Part shown: positions 1 through 8,710 of the stretch, piece by piece
Numbering within the stretch: position 1 is the first letter of the stretch
How the letters are laid out: each line of letters starts with the position of its first letter
Assembly: GCA_015548865.1 (NCBI GenBank)
Contig: JADMXW010000004.1
Span: 186,001 to 250,000 of the forward strand
Reading direction: 5' to 3'
Origin: Serratia marcescens
GTDB taxonomy: Bacteria; Pseudomonadota; Gammaproteobacteria; Enterobacterales; Enterobacteriaceae
Length of the DNA stretch: 64,000 nt
Translations under genes and position numbers: made by a program
The notes under the pieces: generated by a model
The model's input: the letters and a program-made list of their open reading frames with translations, nothing else
What the model was told of the DNA's origin: nothing
Databases searched by the model: none

Positions 1-444
1 GCCGCGAAAGGGTTGGCGCGGAGTGTCGCTGTCGCCGAGCAGAGCGGGTACCGGTTGCAACTTTACGATGCTTATCGCCCACATGCTGCGCAAATACGGC
101 TTTGGGATGCCTGTCCCGATCCTCGCTTTGTCGCATCGCTGGCTGTGGGTTCACACCACAGCCGCGGCGTGGCGGTGGATGTCACTCTGTTGGATGAACA
201 GGGTAAGGCGCTGGATATGGGTACCGGCTTTGATGAAATGAATGAAAAGTCCTATGCCTGGTGTGCGGCTCTGCCTATCACCGTGCAACGTAACCGACTG
301 CAACTCTATGCCGTGATGGCGGCAGGTGGCTTCGTCGGAATTGAAACGGAATGGTGGCATTTTGAACTGCCGAATGCTGACCGTTACCCCTTGTTGCCCG
401 ATCGGTTCGGTTGCACCTTGCCGAATTGCCGGACGGCTGTTTGA
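1..444 (+). CDS. ddpX: D-alanyl-D-alanine dipeptidase (DdpX/VanX family), 5' end missing
   Basis: This is the C-terminal part of a zinc D,D-dipeptidase that cleaves D-Ala-D-Ala. The frame is open from base 1, so the start lies outside the window; about 147 residues are visible, against about 190 for E. coli DdpX. The VanX-type zinc motifs are present: a SHHSRGVAVD segment (His and Asp ligands) near visible residue 50, and an ETEWWH segment (catalytic Glu and His ligand) near residue 115. Directly downstream lie genes for a peptide ABC importer, the same order as E. coli ddpXABCDF. The likely role is to import D-Ala-D-Ala released from peptidoglycan and split it to D-Ala for reuse or as a nutrient. 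Family assignment is firm; the exact substrate is inferred. Confidence 0.9.
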   Translation, partial: AAKGLARSVAVAEQSGYRLQLYDAYRPHAAQIRLWDACPDPRFVASLAVGSHHSRGVAVDVTLLDEQGKALDMGTGFDEMNEKSYAWCAALPITVQRNRLQLYAVMAAGGFVGIETEWWHFELPNADRYPLLPDRFGCTLPNCRTAV

Positions 445-491
445 TTATTGCGCTATGCACTCACCGTTTGACTATCACCAGGAGCAGAATC

Positions 492-2045
492 ATGAAGACG
501 CACCACACTGCATTGTTACGACCTCTGTTGTTAGCTACCGCGATGGCTGCCGTATTGCCTGCTTGGGCTGCGGTGCCGAAAGATATGTTAGTGATCGGCA
601 AAGCCGCCGATCCACAAACGTTGGACCCTGCGGTCACCATCGATAATAACGACTGGACGATTACCTATCCCTGTTATCAACGACTGGTGCAATACAAAAC
701 GGAAAACGGCAAAGGCGCTACCGATGTGACCGGGGATTTGGCCCTGAGCTGGGAGGCGTCTCCAGACCAAAAAACATGGACCTTTAAACTCGATCCCAAC
801 GCTAAATTTGCTGATGGCAGCGCCGTTACCGCAGATGCGGTAAAAATCTCCTTTGAACGTTTGTTGAAAATAGGTCAAGGTCCCGCCGAAGCCTATCCGC
901 AAGATATGAAAGTTGAAGCGGTAGACCCCCATACCGTGCGCTTTACCCTGAGTGCACCTTTTGCGCCGTTCCTGTATACGTTGGCCAATGACGGTGCTTC
1001 TATCATCAATCCGGCGGTATTGAGTACATACAGTGGAGATGAAGGTAAGGGGTGGTTAGCGGAAAATACGGCTGGTTCCGGGCCCTATCAAGTGCAGCGT
1101 TGGCAGAAAGGCCAGCAGGTTGTGCTGGTGCCTAATCCCCATTACAGCGGCAGCGCGCCAGCGTTTAAACGCGTTTCGGTCAAAATCATTGGTGAGAGTG
1201 CCACACGTCGCCTGCAATTGGAACGTGGGGATATTGATATTGCCGAGTCTTTGCCGGTAGACCAGCTTGCAACGCTCAAGGCAAAAAACACCGTGTCGGT
1301 ACAGGAACACCCCTCGTTGCGGGTGACTTACCTTTATCTTAACAACGCGAAAGGGCCACTCAGTCAGGTTGAACTGCGTCGTGCCGTCTCTTGGGCAACG
1401 GACTATCAGGGCATGGTGAAGGGGATTTTGGGCGGCAACGGCAAGCAAATGCGTGGTCCTATCCCGGAAGGCATGTGGGGTTATGATAAAGAGGCTATGC
1501 AATACAGCTTGGACAAAGATAAAGCTCAGGCCGCGATGAGTAAGGTGGCGCAAAAGCCACAGCAATTAACGTTCCTCTATTCGGATAACGATCCCTCCTG
1601 GGAGCCCATCGCTATTTCGACGCAAGCAACGCTGAAATCCCTAGGTGTCAATGTCAGCCTCGAAAAACTGGCAAACGCGACTATGCGTGAACGGGTAGGC
1701 AAGGGTGATTTTGATATTGCCATTGGTAACTGGAGCCCGGATTTCGCCGATCCCTATATGTTTATGAATTACTGGTTTGAGTCCAACAAAAAGGGGTTGC
1801 CAGGGAATCGTTCCTACTATGAGAACCCCGCGGTTGATGCATTGCTGAAAAAGGCGATGGCAACGACCGATCAAACAGCACGCACTGAGGATTACCAGCA
1901 AGCGCAGCGCATCGTGATAGATGAAGCCGCCTATGTTTATCTGTTCCAGAAAAATTATCAGGTGGCAATGAACAGCGCGGTGAAAGGATTTGTGTTTAAC
2001 CCGATGCTGGAACAGGTGTTCAACATAGGAACGATGTCCAAATAA
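492..2045 (+). CDS. ddpA: Periplasmic dipeptide-binding protein of ABC importer
   Basis: This is an SBP family 5 extracellular solute-binding protein of 517 residues, the usual length for DdpA/DppA-like proteins. The start at 492 is chosen because it gives a typical Sec signal peptide (basic MKTHH start, hydrophobic core, AWA cleavage region near residue 24); the frame is also open upstream. The mature part carries family 5 features such as the ADPQTLDPA segment and an FKLDPNAKFADGSAVTADAV stretch. It should capture dipeptides in the periplasm and deliver them to the permeases encoded next. The 101-base gap before ddpB holds two hairpins, which could lower downstream expression relative to this abundant component. 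D-Ala-D-Ala as ligand is inferred from ddpX. Confidence 0.88.
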   Translation: MKTHHTALLRPLLLATAMAAVLPAWAAVPKDMLVIGKAADPQTLDPAVTIDNNDWTITYPCYQRLVQYKTENGKGATDVTGDLALSWEASPDQKTWTFKLDPNAKFADGSAVTADAVKISFERLLKIGQGPAEAYPQDMKVEAVDPHTVRFTLSAPFAPFLYTLANDGASIINPAVLSTYSGDEGKGWLAENTAGSGPYQVQRWQKGQQVVLVPNPHYSGSAPAFKRVSVKIIGESATRRLQLERGDIDIAESLPVDQLATLKAKNTVSVQEHPSLRVTYLYLNNAKGPLSQVELRRAVSWATDYQGMVKGILGGNGKQMRGPIPEGMWGYDKEAMQYSLDKDKAQAAMSKVAQKPQQLTFLYSDNDPSWEPIAISTQATLKSLGVNVSLEKLANATMRERVGKGDFDIAIGNWSPDFADPYMFMNYWFESNKKGLPGNRSYYENPAVDALLKKAMATTDQTARTEDYQQAQRIVIDEAAYVYLFQKNYQVAMNSAVKGFVFNPMLEQVFNIGTMSK

Positions 2046-2062
2046 GGTCAGTAGAGCACTAA

Positions 2063-2132
2063 GCGGCGAGGCCTCGGGGAATCGCCGCACGATAATAAGC
2101 CCGATGTGTCGACCCTGTTCGGTTTCACATCG
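2063..2132 (+). other. Two intercistronic hairpins between ddpA and ddpB
   Basis: Two inverted repeats lie between ddpA and ddpB. The first pairs GCGGCGA (2063-2069) with TCGCCGC (2082-2088). The second pairs CGATGTG (2102-2108) with CACATCG (2126-2132). Neither is followed by a T-run, so they look like mRNA-stabilising or partial attenuation structures rather than full terminators. Such hairpins are common after the binding-protein gene of ABC operons. Confidence 0.45.
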
Positions 2133-2146
2133 CGTGGAGTAACACT

Positions 2147-3166
2147 ATGACGTTCTGGAGTATTTTGCGGCAACGTTGCTGGGGGCTGGTGCTGGTAGTG
2201 ATAGGTGTTTGTGTCATTACCTTCATTATTTCGCACTTGATCCCCGGTGATCCTGCGCGCCTGTTGGCTGGCGATCGCGCCAGTGATGACATTGTACGCC
2301 ACATTCGCCAGCAACTCGGGTTAGATCAACCGCTCTATGTGCAGTTTTGGCGCTATGTAACAGCACTTTTTTCCGGTGATTTAGGTACATCGATCCGCAC
2401 CGGACGTCCTGTGTTGGATGACATTCGTACCTTTTTCCCTGCAACGCTCGAACTGGCGTTTTGCTCTCTGCTGCTGGCGCTGGCGTTGGGTATTCCCCTC
2501 GGCGTGCTCTCTGCAGTCTATCGCGATCGTTGGTTAGATCATGGCGTACGGTTATTGGCAATCGCCGGGATATCAACGCCCGCATTTTGGCTCGGCCTGG
2601 GGGTTATCGTTCTGTTTTATGGGCATCTTGATCTGCTGCCTGGTGGCGGGCGGCTGGATGACTGGCTAGAGCCGCCTGCGCATGTTACCGGATTCTATCT
2701 TATCGATAGCCTGCTGGCGGGTGAGCATGACGCGTTCTGGAATGCGCTGCAGCACCTGATATTGCCGTCGCTTACGCTCTCATTCGTTCATCTGGGTATT
2801 GTGGCGCGTCAGATTCGTTCTGCGATGTTAGAACAACTCAGTGAAGATTACATTCGCACAGCGCGGGCGAGCGGGTTAACGCCGTGGCGAATTGTCGTCT
2901 GTCACGCACTGCCTAATGCGCTGATCCCATCGGTGACTGTGTTGGGGCTGGCGTTGGGCGATTTGCTTTATGGCGCAGTATTAACGGAAACGGTTTTCTC
3001 CTGGCCAGGTATGGGAGCCTATGTTGTAGCGTCGATTCAGTCGCTGGATTTTCCCGCGGTGATGGGATTTGCCGTAGTGGTTTCCATGGCCTATGTCGGA
3101 GTCAACCTGGTGGTGGATCTGCTCTATCTGTGGCTGGATCCAAGAATTGGTCGGGGAGAAGCATGA
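2147..3166 (+). CDS. ddpB: Dipeptide ABC importer permease
   Basis: This is an inner-membrane permease of the DppB/OppB family, 339 residues with about six membrane segments. The first helix lies at about residues 10-30. The EAA-type loop that contacts the ATPase is seen as EDYIRTARASGLTPWRIV around residue 235. A GTGGAGTAAC ribosome site precedes the ATG. The stop codon overlaps the start of ddpC (ATGA), showing translational coupling. It forms the heterodimeric channel with DdpC for peptides delivered by the ddpA product. Confidence 0.9.
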   Translation: MTFWSILRQRCWGLVLVVIGVCVITFIISHLIPGDPARLLAGDRASDDIVRHIRQQLGLDQPLYVQFWRYVTALFSGDLGTSIRTGRPVLDDIRTFFPATLELAFCSLLLALALGIPLGVLSAVYRDRWLDHGVRLLAIAGISTPAFWLGLGVIVLFYGHLDLLPGGGRLDDWLEPPAHVTGFYLIDSLLAGEHDAFWNALQHLILPSLTLSFVHLGIVARQIRSAMLEQLSEDYIRTARASGLTPWRIVVCHALPNALIPSVTVLGLALGDLLYGAVLTETVFSWPGMGAYVVASIQSLDFPAVMGFAVVVSMAYVGVNLVVDLLYLWLDPRIGRGEA

Positions 3167-4062
3167 TGAGCATACCGCAAGAACAAGTAGCCCAACTGCG
3201 CACACCGTCACCGCGTGTCGAATATTGGAAAAAGCAGTGGTGGTTGGTGAAACGCAGTCCACTAACGCTGCTGGGCGGCGCGATTATCACCGTGATTTTG
3301 CTGATGATGGTATTTGCTCCCTGGCTGGTGCCTTATGACCCTGACAGCATAGATTTTTCTGCACGCTTACAACCACCATCATCAACGCATTGGTTTGGCA
3401 CTGATGAAGTCGGGCGCGATTTGTTTAGCCGTGTCGTTATGGGGAGCCAGCAATCCGTCGCTGCCGGGCTGGCCGTCGTGGCGATTGCGGCCATCATCGG
3501 TTCTCTGCTTGGCTGTTTCTCGGGTGTATTGGGGGGGGTTGGCGATGCAATTATTATGCGCACGATGGACATCATGCTCTCAATCCCTTCGTTAGTACTC
3601 ACCATGGCGTTGGCGGCAGCATTAGGCCCCAGCTTGTTTAATGCCATGCTGGCTATCGCCATTGTACGTATTCCGTTTTATGTCCGATTAGCTCGGGGAC
3701 AAACATTGGTGGTGCGCCAGTTTGCCTATGTTCAAGCAGCAAAAACCTTCGGGGCTAATCGCTGGCATCTTATCACTTGGCACATACTGCGTAATGCGCT
3801 GCCACCGCTGGTGGTACAGGCCTCACTGGATATCGGTGCTGCGATTTTAATGGCCGCTACGCTGGGTTTTATCGGCCTGGGGGCTCAACAACCCACGGCG
3901 GAGTGGGGAGCGATGGTTGCCAATGGACGCAGTTATGTGCTCGACCAATGGTGGTATTGCGCCTTTCCTGGAATGGCGATCCTTATCACTGCTGTCGGAT
4001 TCAACTTATTGGGTGACGGTGTCCGCGATCTGCTGGATCCAAAAACCTCAGGAGGACACTGA
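3163..4062 (+). CDS. ddpC: Dipeptide ABC importer permease
   Basis: This is the second inner-membrane permease (DppC/OppC family), 299 residues. The start at 3163 overlaps the ddpB stop; an in-frame ATG directly follows, so 3166 is equally possible. An N-terminal cytoplasmic part leads to the first helix at about residues 35-60. The family pattern FGTDEVGRDLFSRV is present near residue 85, and the EAA loop appears as YVQAAKTFGANRWHLI. The stop overlaps the ddpD start by one base. It partners DdpB. Confidence 0.9.
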   Translation: MMSIPQEQVAQLRTPSPRVEYWKKQWWLVKRSPLTLLGGAIITVILLMMVFAPWLVPYDPDSIDFSARLQPPSSTHWFGTDEVGRDLFSRVVMGSQQSVAAGLAVVAIAAIIGSLLGCFSGVLGGVGDAIIMRTMDIMLSIPSLVLTMALAAALGPSLFNAMLAIAIVRIPFYVRLARGQTLVVRQFAYVQAAKTFGANRWHLITWHILRNALPPLVVQASLDIGAAILMAATLGFIGLGAQQPTAEWGAMVANGRSYVLDQWWYCAFPGMAILITAVGFNLLGDGVRDLLDPKTSGGH

Positions 4063-5048
4063 TGAACGATATCCTGTTGGAGATTGATAACCTGGCGTTA
4101 AGTTTCCCTGTCTACCGTGGTGAGGTGAATGCACTAAATCAAGTATCGCTGATCGTAAAGCGCGGAGAGATTGTGGGGATCGTGGGAGAGTCTGGTTCTG
4201 GTAAGTCAGTGACATCCATGCTGGTGATGCGGCTATTGAGGCCGGGTAGTTATAACATCAATAGCGGTAGCATTACCCTGTTGGGACTGGATATGCTCAA
4301 TGCACCGGAGCATCGATTGCGTCAGATGCGTGGGTCCAAGGTTGCCATGATCTTCCAAGAACCGATGACGGCCCTTAACCCGACACGGCGCGTCGGTGAT
4401 TTGATGCGGGAAGTTATCCAACAACATCAACCGTTGAATAAACATGATGCACATGTGCACGCGTTAGCGTTACTTGCGGAAATGCAAATTGCCGATGCAG
4501 AACAAGTTATGATGCGCTATCCGTTTGAACTCTCTGGCGGCATGCGACAGCGGGTGATGATTGCACTGGCGTTTTCCTGTAATCCTGAACTGATTATTGC
4601 TGATGAGCCCACTACTGCGTTGGATGTAACAGTGCAGCGGCAGGTGCTGCGTTTGTTAAAACAGAAGGCACAAGAGCGCGGTACTGCGGTGTTATTTATC
4701 AGCCACGACATGGCTGTCGTATCTCAATTGTGCGATCGCCTCTATGTTATGTACGCCGGTACGGTTATTGAAAGTGGTGCCACACAGGCGGTTATAAAGC
4801 ATCCCGCGCACCCTTATTCACAGGGACTGTTACGCTGTGCGCCGGATGATGCTGCACCACGCTCCGAGCTTCCTGCAATCCCTGGCACAGTACCTAATCT
4901 ATCGCAATTGCCTGAAGGCTGCGCTTTTCGTCCGCGCTGTAAGGCAGCGACTGAACATTGTTATCAACGCCCTGAACTGACGGCGCTAGAGGCATCTTCA
5001 CAGCACGTAGCCTGTTGGAATCCTCAGTGGGAGGTGGAAAATGAATGA
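4062..5048 (+). CDS. ddpD: Dipeptide ABC importer ATP-binding protein
   Basis: This is a cytoplasmic ATPase of the peptide/nickel importer class, 328 residues. Visible motifs are Walker A GESGSGKS near residue 44, signature LSGGMRQRV near residue 152, Walker B LIIADEPTTALD near residue 172, and the H-loop SHD. The C-terminal oligopeptide/dipeptide domain carries the Cys-rich CAFRPRCKAATEHC segment typical of this branch, which in relatives binds an iron-sulfur cluster. It overlaps ddpC by one base and ddpF by eight, so it is co-translated. It energises import together with DdpF. Confidence 0.9.
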   Translation: MNDILLEIDNLALSFPVYRGEVNALNQVSLIVKRGEIVGIVGESGSGKSVTSMLVMRLLRPGSYNINSGSITLLGLDMLNAPEHRLRQMRGSKVAMIFQEPMTALNPTRRVGDLMREVIQQHQPLNKHDAHVHALALLAEMQIADAEQVMMRYPFELSGGMRQRVMIALAFSCNPELIIADEPTTALDVTVQRQVLRLLKQKAQERGTAVLFISHDMAVVSQLCDRLYVMYAGTVIESGATQAVIKHPAHPYSQGLLRCAPDDAAPRSELPAIPGTVPNLSQLPEGCAFRPRCKAATEHCYQRPELTALEASSQHVACWNPQWEVENE

Positions 5049-5997
5049 CGCATTATTAACGCTGCGTGATGTGCACGTTAGTTTCCCGGCGAAGCGTAAC
5101 TGGCGTGGCAAGGTGATTGAGCAGGTTCATGCCCTCAATGGTCTCGATCTTACCATCGACGATGGCGAAACGTTAGGGATTGTGGGGGAATCTGGATGTG
5201 GCAAAAGTACCTTATCGCAAGTATTAATGGGAATGCTATCGCCATCGCAGGGTGAGTGCATACGGGCTCGCTCTCCAGGTTCCTGGCTGGCAAACGGCAT
5301 GCAAATGGTATTTCAAGATCCACTGTCATCTCTGGATCCTAGATTGCCAGTGTGGCGTACCATAACAGAGCCTGTCTGGTTACAAGGGCATGGCAGTGAA
5401 GCGGAAAGGAGAGCGTTGGCATGTGAGTTGGCAACGCTGGTAGGCATTCGCCACGAATATCTCGATCGCTTGCCTCATGCATTTTCCGGCGGTCAGCGTC
5501 AGCGCATCGCTATTGCCCGCGCGCTTTCTGCACAGCCTGATATCATTTTATTAGATGAGCCCACATCCGCACTGGATATTTCTGTACAAGCTCAAATTCT
5601 GAATTTATTGGTGGCACTGCAACGGCAGCGTAAACTCACTTATGTGCTGATATCCCATAATATTTCCGTTATCCGCCATATGAGCGACCGCGTTGCTGTG
5701 ATGTATTTGGGACAAATTGTTGAGCTGGGCGCTGCACCTAACGTGCTAAGCCAACCTCGTCATCCTTACACTCGTTTGCTGTTGGAGTCAGTCCCTCGTC
5801 TTAACACGTCGCTGTTGCAAAATGCCCGTGAAGAAATGAAAACGGGCGAGTTGCCCAGCAATCGTCGATTACCTCTGGGCTGTTTTTTTCGGGAGCGTTG
5901 TCCTTATGCAAGTGCTGATTGTGGGAAGCCACAGCTATTGACACCGCTGAATGAAACCGATGCCGTTCGCTGTTGGCAAGCAGCCTCTGACCTGTAA
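5041..5997 (+). CDS. ddpF: Dipeptide ABC importer ATP-binding protein
   Basis: This is the second ATPase of the importer, 318 residues, DppF/OppF type. It shows Walker A GESGCGKS near residue 46, signature FSGGQRQRIAIARAL near residue 150, Walker B IILLDEPTSALD near residue 170, and a C-terminal Cys-containing CFFRERCPYASADC segment. It starts eight bases inside ddpD, so all transporter genes form one tightly coupled operon that ends here. The two ATPases probably form a heterodimer under the DdpB-DdpC channel. Confidence 0.9.
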   Translation: MNDALLTLRDVHVSFPAKRNWRGKVIEQVHALNGLDLTIDDGETLGIVGESGCGKSTLSQVLMGMLSPSQGECIRARSPGSWLANGMQMVFQDPLSSLDPRLPVWRTITEPVWLQGHGSEAERRALACELATLVGIRHEYLDRLPHAFSGGQRQRIAIARALSAQPDIILLDEPTSALDISVQAQILNLLVALQRQRKLTYVLISHNISVIRHMSDRVAVMYLGQIVELGAAPNVLSQPRHPYTRLLLESVPRLNTSLLQNAREEMKTGELPSNRRLPLGCFFRERCPYASADCGKPQLLTPLNETDAVRCWQAASDL

Positions 5998-6169
5998 GAA
6001 TATTCCTATTTTTGGGTTCGTGCGAAGGGATAATCGCACATGATTCTTCCTCCATAAGGAGAACACCTGAGGAAAAGCTACCCGAAGATCAACAGTTCTG
6101 TCTGCAGAAGAGAGAACGTTCACTACGAAGCTTATCGCATAAATGTGACAGGATAGTGAATTTTTAGCC

Positions 6170-6198
6170 TTGACCTTCGTGCCCAGAGTCGCTATTGA
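6170..6198 (+). promoter_or_regulatory. Probable sigma-70 promoter of rmf
   Basis: TTGACC (6170-6175) and TATTGA (6193-6198) are spaced by 17 bases, a good match to sigma-70 elements, and would start transcription about 60 bases before rmf. The rest of the 5998-6267 gap holds nothing else I recognise. Confidence 0.5.
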
Positions 6199-6267
6199 TA
6201 CCTTGTGGGTGCTCGAAAAGCAGTCACTGTTTTCTTTCCACCAGATGAACAATGAGGGAAATGAGGC

Positions 6268-6435
6268 ATGAAGAGACAGAAACGAGATCGTTTGGAACGG
6301 GCGCAATCGCGCGGCTATCAAGCAGGACTTTCCGGAAAATCGAAGGAACTTTGCCCTTATCAATCAATTAATGCCCGGTCTGAATGGTTGGGAGGCTGGC
6401 GGCAAGCCATGGAGGACAGGGCGGTTACCGCGTAG
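6268..6435 (+). CDS. rmf: Ribosome modulation factor
   Basis: This small basic protein of 55 residues binds 70S ribosomes in stationary phase and drives their dimerisation into inactive 100S particles. The product begins MKRQKRDRLERA and keeps the RGYQAG, CPYQ and WLGGWR segments of E. coli RMF, at the same length of 55. A GAGGGAAATGAGGC stretch upstream supplies the ribosome site. It is a single-gene unit with its own promoter and a strong terminator. In E. coli rmf sits beside fabA and the pqi genes; here it lies between the ddp operon and an AT-rich segment. Confidence 0.96.
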   Translation: MKRQKRDRLERAQSRGYQAGLSGKSKELCPYQSINARSEWLGGWRQAMEDRAVTA

Positions 6436-6487
6436 TCCCGCATTGCACCGGTGCCAACTGCGTCGGTCTCAGTGATTTGTCCTAAAA

Positions 6488-6516
6488 TGACCTCCGCACA
6501 TTTGCGGAGGTTTTTG
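6488..6516 (+). terminator. Rho-independent terminator of rmf
   Basis: CCTCCGCA (6491-6498) pairs with TGCGGAGG (6503-6510) and is followed by a run of five T. It lies about 55 bases after the rmf stop. Confidence 0.9.
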
Positions 6517-6700
6517 TTATAAAGCATTATGATTGCCTCATCCACTATTATTGCTAAATGTATATTCAATGATGTATAGAATTGCAATGACTTAATTAAA
6601 TAATGAGTAACAGAACTTAATAAAAAATTTTCGGATTGGAAATTAGAAGAACTTATTAAAGTGGTGATGGTATTTTTTGTTTTTTTATAAAGGATTTTAT

Positions 6701-7429
6701 ATGAAAATACCACATTCGCACCCTGTTTATTTCCAAGGAAATAATCTATTCGTAACAACAAAAAATGATACTAATTCAAATCCACCTCACTTAATGATGA
6801 GATCTTTAAATAATATAAGCAATTCATTATTGTATCTTTATAGGGGGAGGGCTAAAGATTCAAATTTTCTTGCTATGCCATCATCAGCACAAGAATGTTA
6901 CAGGCATGCCACGAAAACACACACTCACTCTATTCATCACCGTGTCATTAGTTATGGCGATATGGCTCCCTGCTGTTACATGACAAATGACAGAGTCTGT
7001 TCAGACTCTCGTATGCAGCAGAATATACAATGTATTCCACAGAAAAATACAATAAATGAAGAATTGTCTACTAGAGAAACTTTGCCGTATGTAGGCGTAT
7101 CAACAGGTCCTGTTGTAGCAAAAAGAGGAATAAAAGGCAAAAATTTCATAATAAATTTATCCAACGTAATAACAATACTTACTAACAAAGGGATTTATAT
7201 TTCGGATGGACTTTCCCCACATACGATTTATGCTCAATTACGCCGTGAGGTAAGAGTGGCAAGTCAGTTGGGACAATATTTTGACAAAATTGATTTTCAA
7301 CAACGAATCAATTTTAAAGCCAAACAAAGAATCAGTCGATTTTATGCTAATGCGACAACGATAGAAAAAATAGGTGCATTTTCAGCATTTAATTCATCCA
7401 CTGTGCAAAAAATATTTTACGTTCGATGA
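6701..7429 (+). CDS. Unknown protein, member A of a paralogous pair
   Basis: I do not recognise this 242-residue protein. The start at 6701 is chosen for the AAGGATTTTAT ribosome site; the frame is open slightly upstream. The N-terminal half is polar and rich in His, Cys, Ser and Asn, with no signal peptide or membrane helix. The last about 70 residues match the neighbour at 7605: a GLSPHTIYAQLRRE segment, then DFQQRIN, a block of AK residues, and a final G-F-A/S-A motif. The gene is clearly more AT-rich than its surroundings and lies between rmf and the 3' end of tRNA-Ser, so horizontal acquisition is likely. I see no hrp box (GGAACC...CCAC) upstream. Secreted effector or toxin are only possibilities. 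Confidence 0.7.
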   Translation: MKIPHSHPVYFQGNNLFVTTKNDTNSNPPHLMMRSLNNISNSLLYLYRGRAKDSNFLAMPSSAQECYRHATKTHTHSIHHRVISYGDMAPCCYMTNDRVCSDSRMQQNIQCIPQKNTINEELSTRETLPYVGVSTGPVVAKRGIKGKNFIINLSNVITILTNKGIYISDGLSPHTIYAQLRREVRVASQLGQYFDKIDFQQRINFKAKQRISRFYANATTIEKIGAFSAFNSSTVQKIFYVR

Positions 7430-7604
7430 GGAGGAATAGTATCGTGTAGAGTAGTTACATAATAAACCAATTTAGGGGAGGTGATATACTGCAGTGTTAT
7501 TTCCTTTGATGTGAATGATAGTATGGTGCAAGTCTTTTTTATTGAGAGTCGAGAGTGCTAGATAAGCCGAAATGATATTTTTATGTTTTTTTAACGGAAT
7601 TTAT

Positions 7605-8333
7605 ATGAGAATGACAGAATTAGTTCATTTAAGTTACGATGAAACAGTGGAAATACTCTCTTCATTAGAGACATGTCACGAACACAATACGTACTCTGTA
7701 TTTGACTCTGTCATTAAAATCGAAAATTCGCCTCCGATTCCATCTAATACCTTCGCCGCTAAAGACCCTGAGCATATGGCGTGTCAGACTTCACAACAGA
7801 TGGAACCTGCTCAACAGTGTAGCTCAGAGTTAAAGAGGCATTGCAATCTAGGTCAGAGCGACAATAATGTGGGTGATATTGTGGTAGAGAGTGAGTCAAC
7901 ATCTAGTTTATCATTAGAGGAAAAACTACTCTCTAATCTTCAGCGTAATGCACAACAAATATCTTTTTTGAATCATGATGATTTACTGCGAGAACGCAAT
8001 GTTTCCATAAACGGTAGGCGAGTAAAATTATATAATTATTCTCGAGATTTATTAAAAATGGTGAAAAAGGTGACTGAATATCGCATTAGGACTCCTATCG
8101 GTCTTTCTGCATACACTGTTTATGCTAAGTTATCAAAAGCAATGAATAACAATGATTTTGATCCCTCTGATTTTCAAAAACGTATTGATGCGAATGCCAA
8201 AACTAATCTGCCTAGAGTGATGAAGCGATGGTTGAATCGAGGTCATCATTCGCTAGATGGGTTTGCAGCATTAAGATCAAGAGATATACAAGACGCTTAT
8301 TTGCGATCATTGGGACGTCAGGATGTTGAATAA
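7605..8333 (+). CDS. Unknown protein, member B of a paralogous pair
   Basis: This is a second unrecognised protein, also 242 residues from the start at 7605 (ACGGAATTTAT precedes the ATG). The N-terminal 120 residues are acidic and Ser/Gln-rich, without signal or membrane segments, and do not resemble member A. The C-terminal region does: GLSAYTVYAKLSKA, DFQKRID, NAK, and SLDGFAAL line up with GLSPHTIYAQLRRE, DFQQRIN, KAK and KIGAFSAF of member A. The shared part looks like a small helical domain. It ends 40 bases before the tRNA-Ser 3' end. Divergent N-termini on a common C-terminal domain suggest a modular family. AT-rich base use again suggests transfer. Confidence 0.72.
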   Translation: MRMTELVHLSYDETVEILSSLETCHEHNTYSVFDSVIKIENSPPIPSNTFAAKDPEHMACQTSQQMEPAQQCSSELKRHCNLGQSDNNVGDIVVESESTSSLSLEEKLLSNLQRNAQQISFLNHDDLLRERNVSINGRRVKLYNYSRDLLKMVKKVTEYRIRTPIGLSAYTVYAKLSKAMNNNDFDPSDFQKRIDANAKTNLPRVMKRWLNRGHHSLDGFAALRSRDIQDAYLRSLGRQDVE

Positions 8334-8369
8334 ACAAGCGCCACTGATTTCTCAGAGGCGTTTGTTTGG
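8333..8369 (-). terminator. Hairpin terminator of tRNA-Ser, possibly bidirectional
   Basis: The hairpin pairs AAGCGCCACTGA with TCAGAGGCGTTT around a TTTC loop. On the minus strand it follows the tRNA and ends in a TTGTTTATT tract. On the plus strand it could also end the 7605 gene. Confidence 0.65.
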
Positions 8370-8373
8370 TATG

Positions 8374-8463
8374 TGGCGGTGAGGGAGGGATTCGAACCCT
8401 CGATACGTTTTCACGTATACACACTTTCCAGGCGTGCTCCTTCAGCCACTCGGACACCTCACC
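8374..8463 (-). tRNA. serX: tRNA-Ser (anticodon GGA)
   Basis: The minus-strand 90-base sequence starts GGTGAGGTGTCCGAGTGG and ends CCCTCACCGCCA, with the acceptor stem GGTGAGG/CCTCACC and encoded CCA. The anticodon loop CTGGAAA gives GGA, reading UCC/UCU. The long variable arm typical of class II serine tRNAs and the T-loop GGTTCGAATCC are present. In E. coli serX also lies near ycdX, as here. Its 3' end faces the AT-rich paralog pair, the usual side for island insertion. Confidence 0.97.
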
Positions 8464-8710
8464 GGATCGCTGCCAGCAGTATGCTGCGGCAACGGGCGCT
8501 AATGTAGGTAAATTGCTGGGCAGCGTCAATGAGTTTATGCAACAAAACGCGCGTTTAGTTAAACTTAATGCAATTTGCTGATTTACTCACCAATTCGAAC
8601 GCATTCACAACATCTTTTAAGTGTTAAATTTTCGTTATAACGGCGGTGCGGGCTGCTAGTAAAGGTGAGAAATGGTATGCTGAGAGGGAAATGCCTAGCC
8701 AGGAGAGATC

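Noticed and set aside
6516-7604. hrp-box promoters before the paralog pair
   Set aside because: No GGAACC paired with CCAC at the right spacing is present.
6436-8373. tRNA-Ser 3'-end duplication that would mark the other border of an integrated island
   Set aside because: I searched for the TTCGAACCCT-type tRNA end on the left side and found no second copy.
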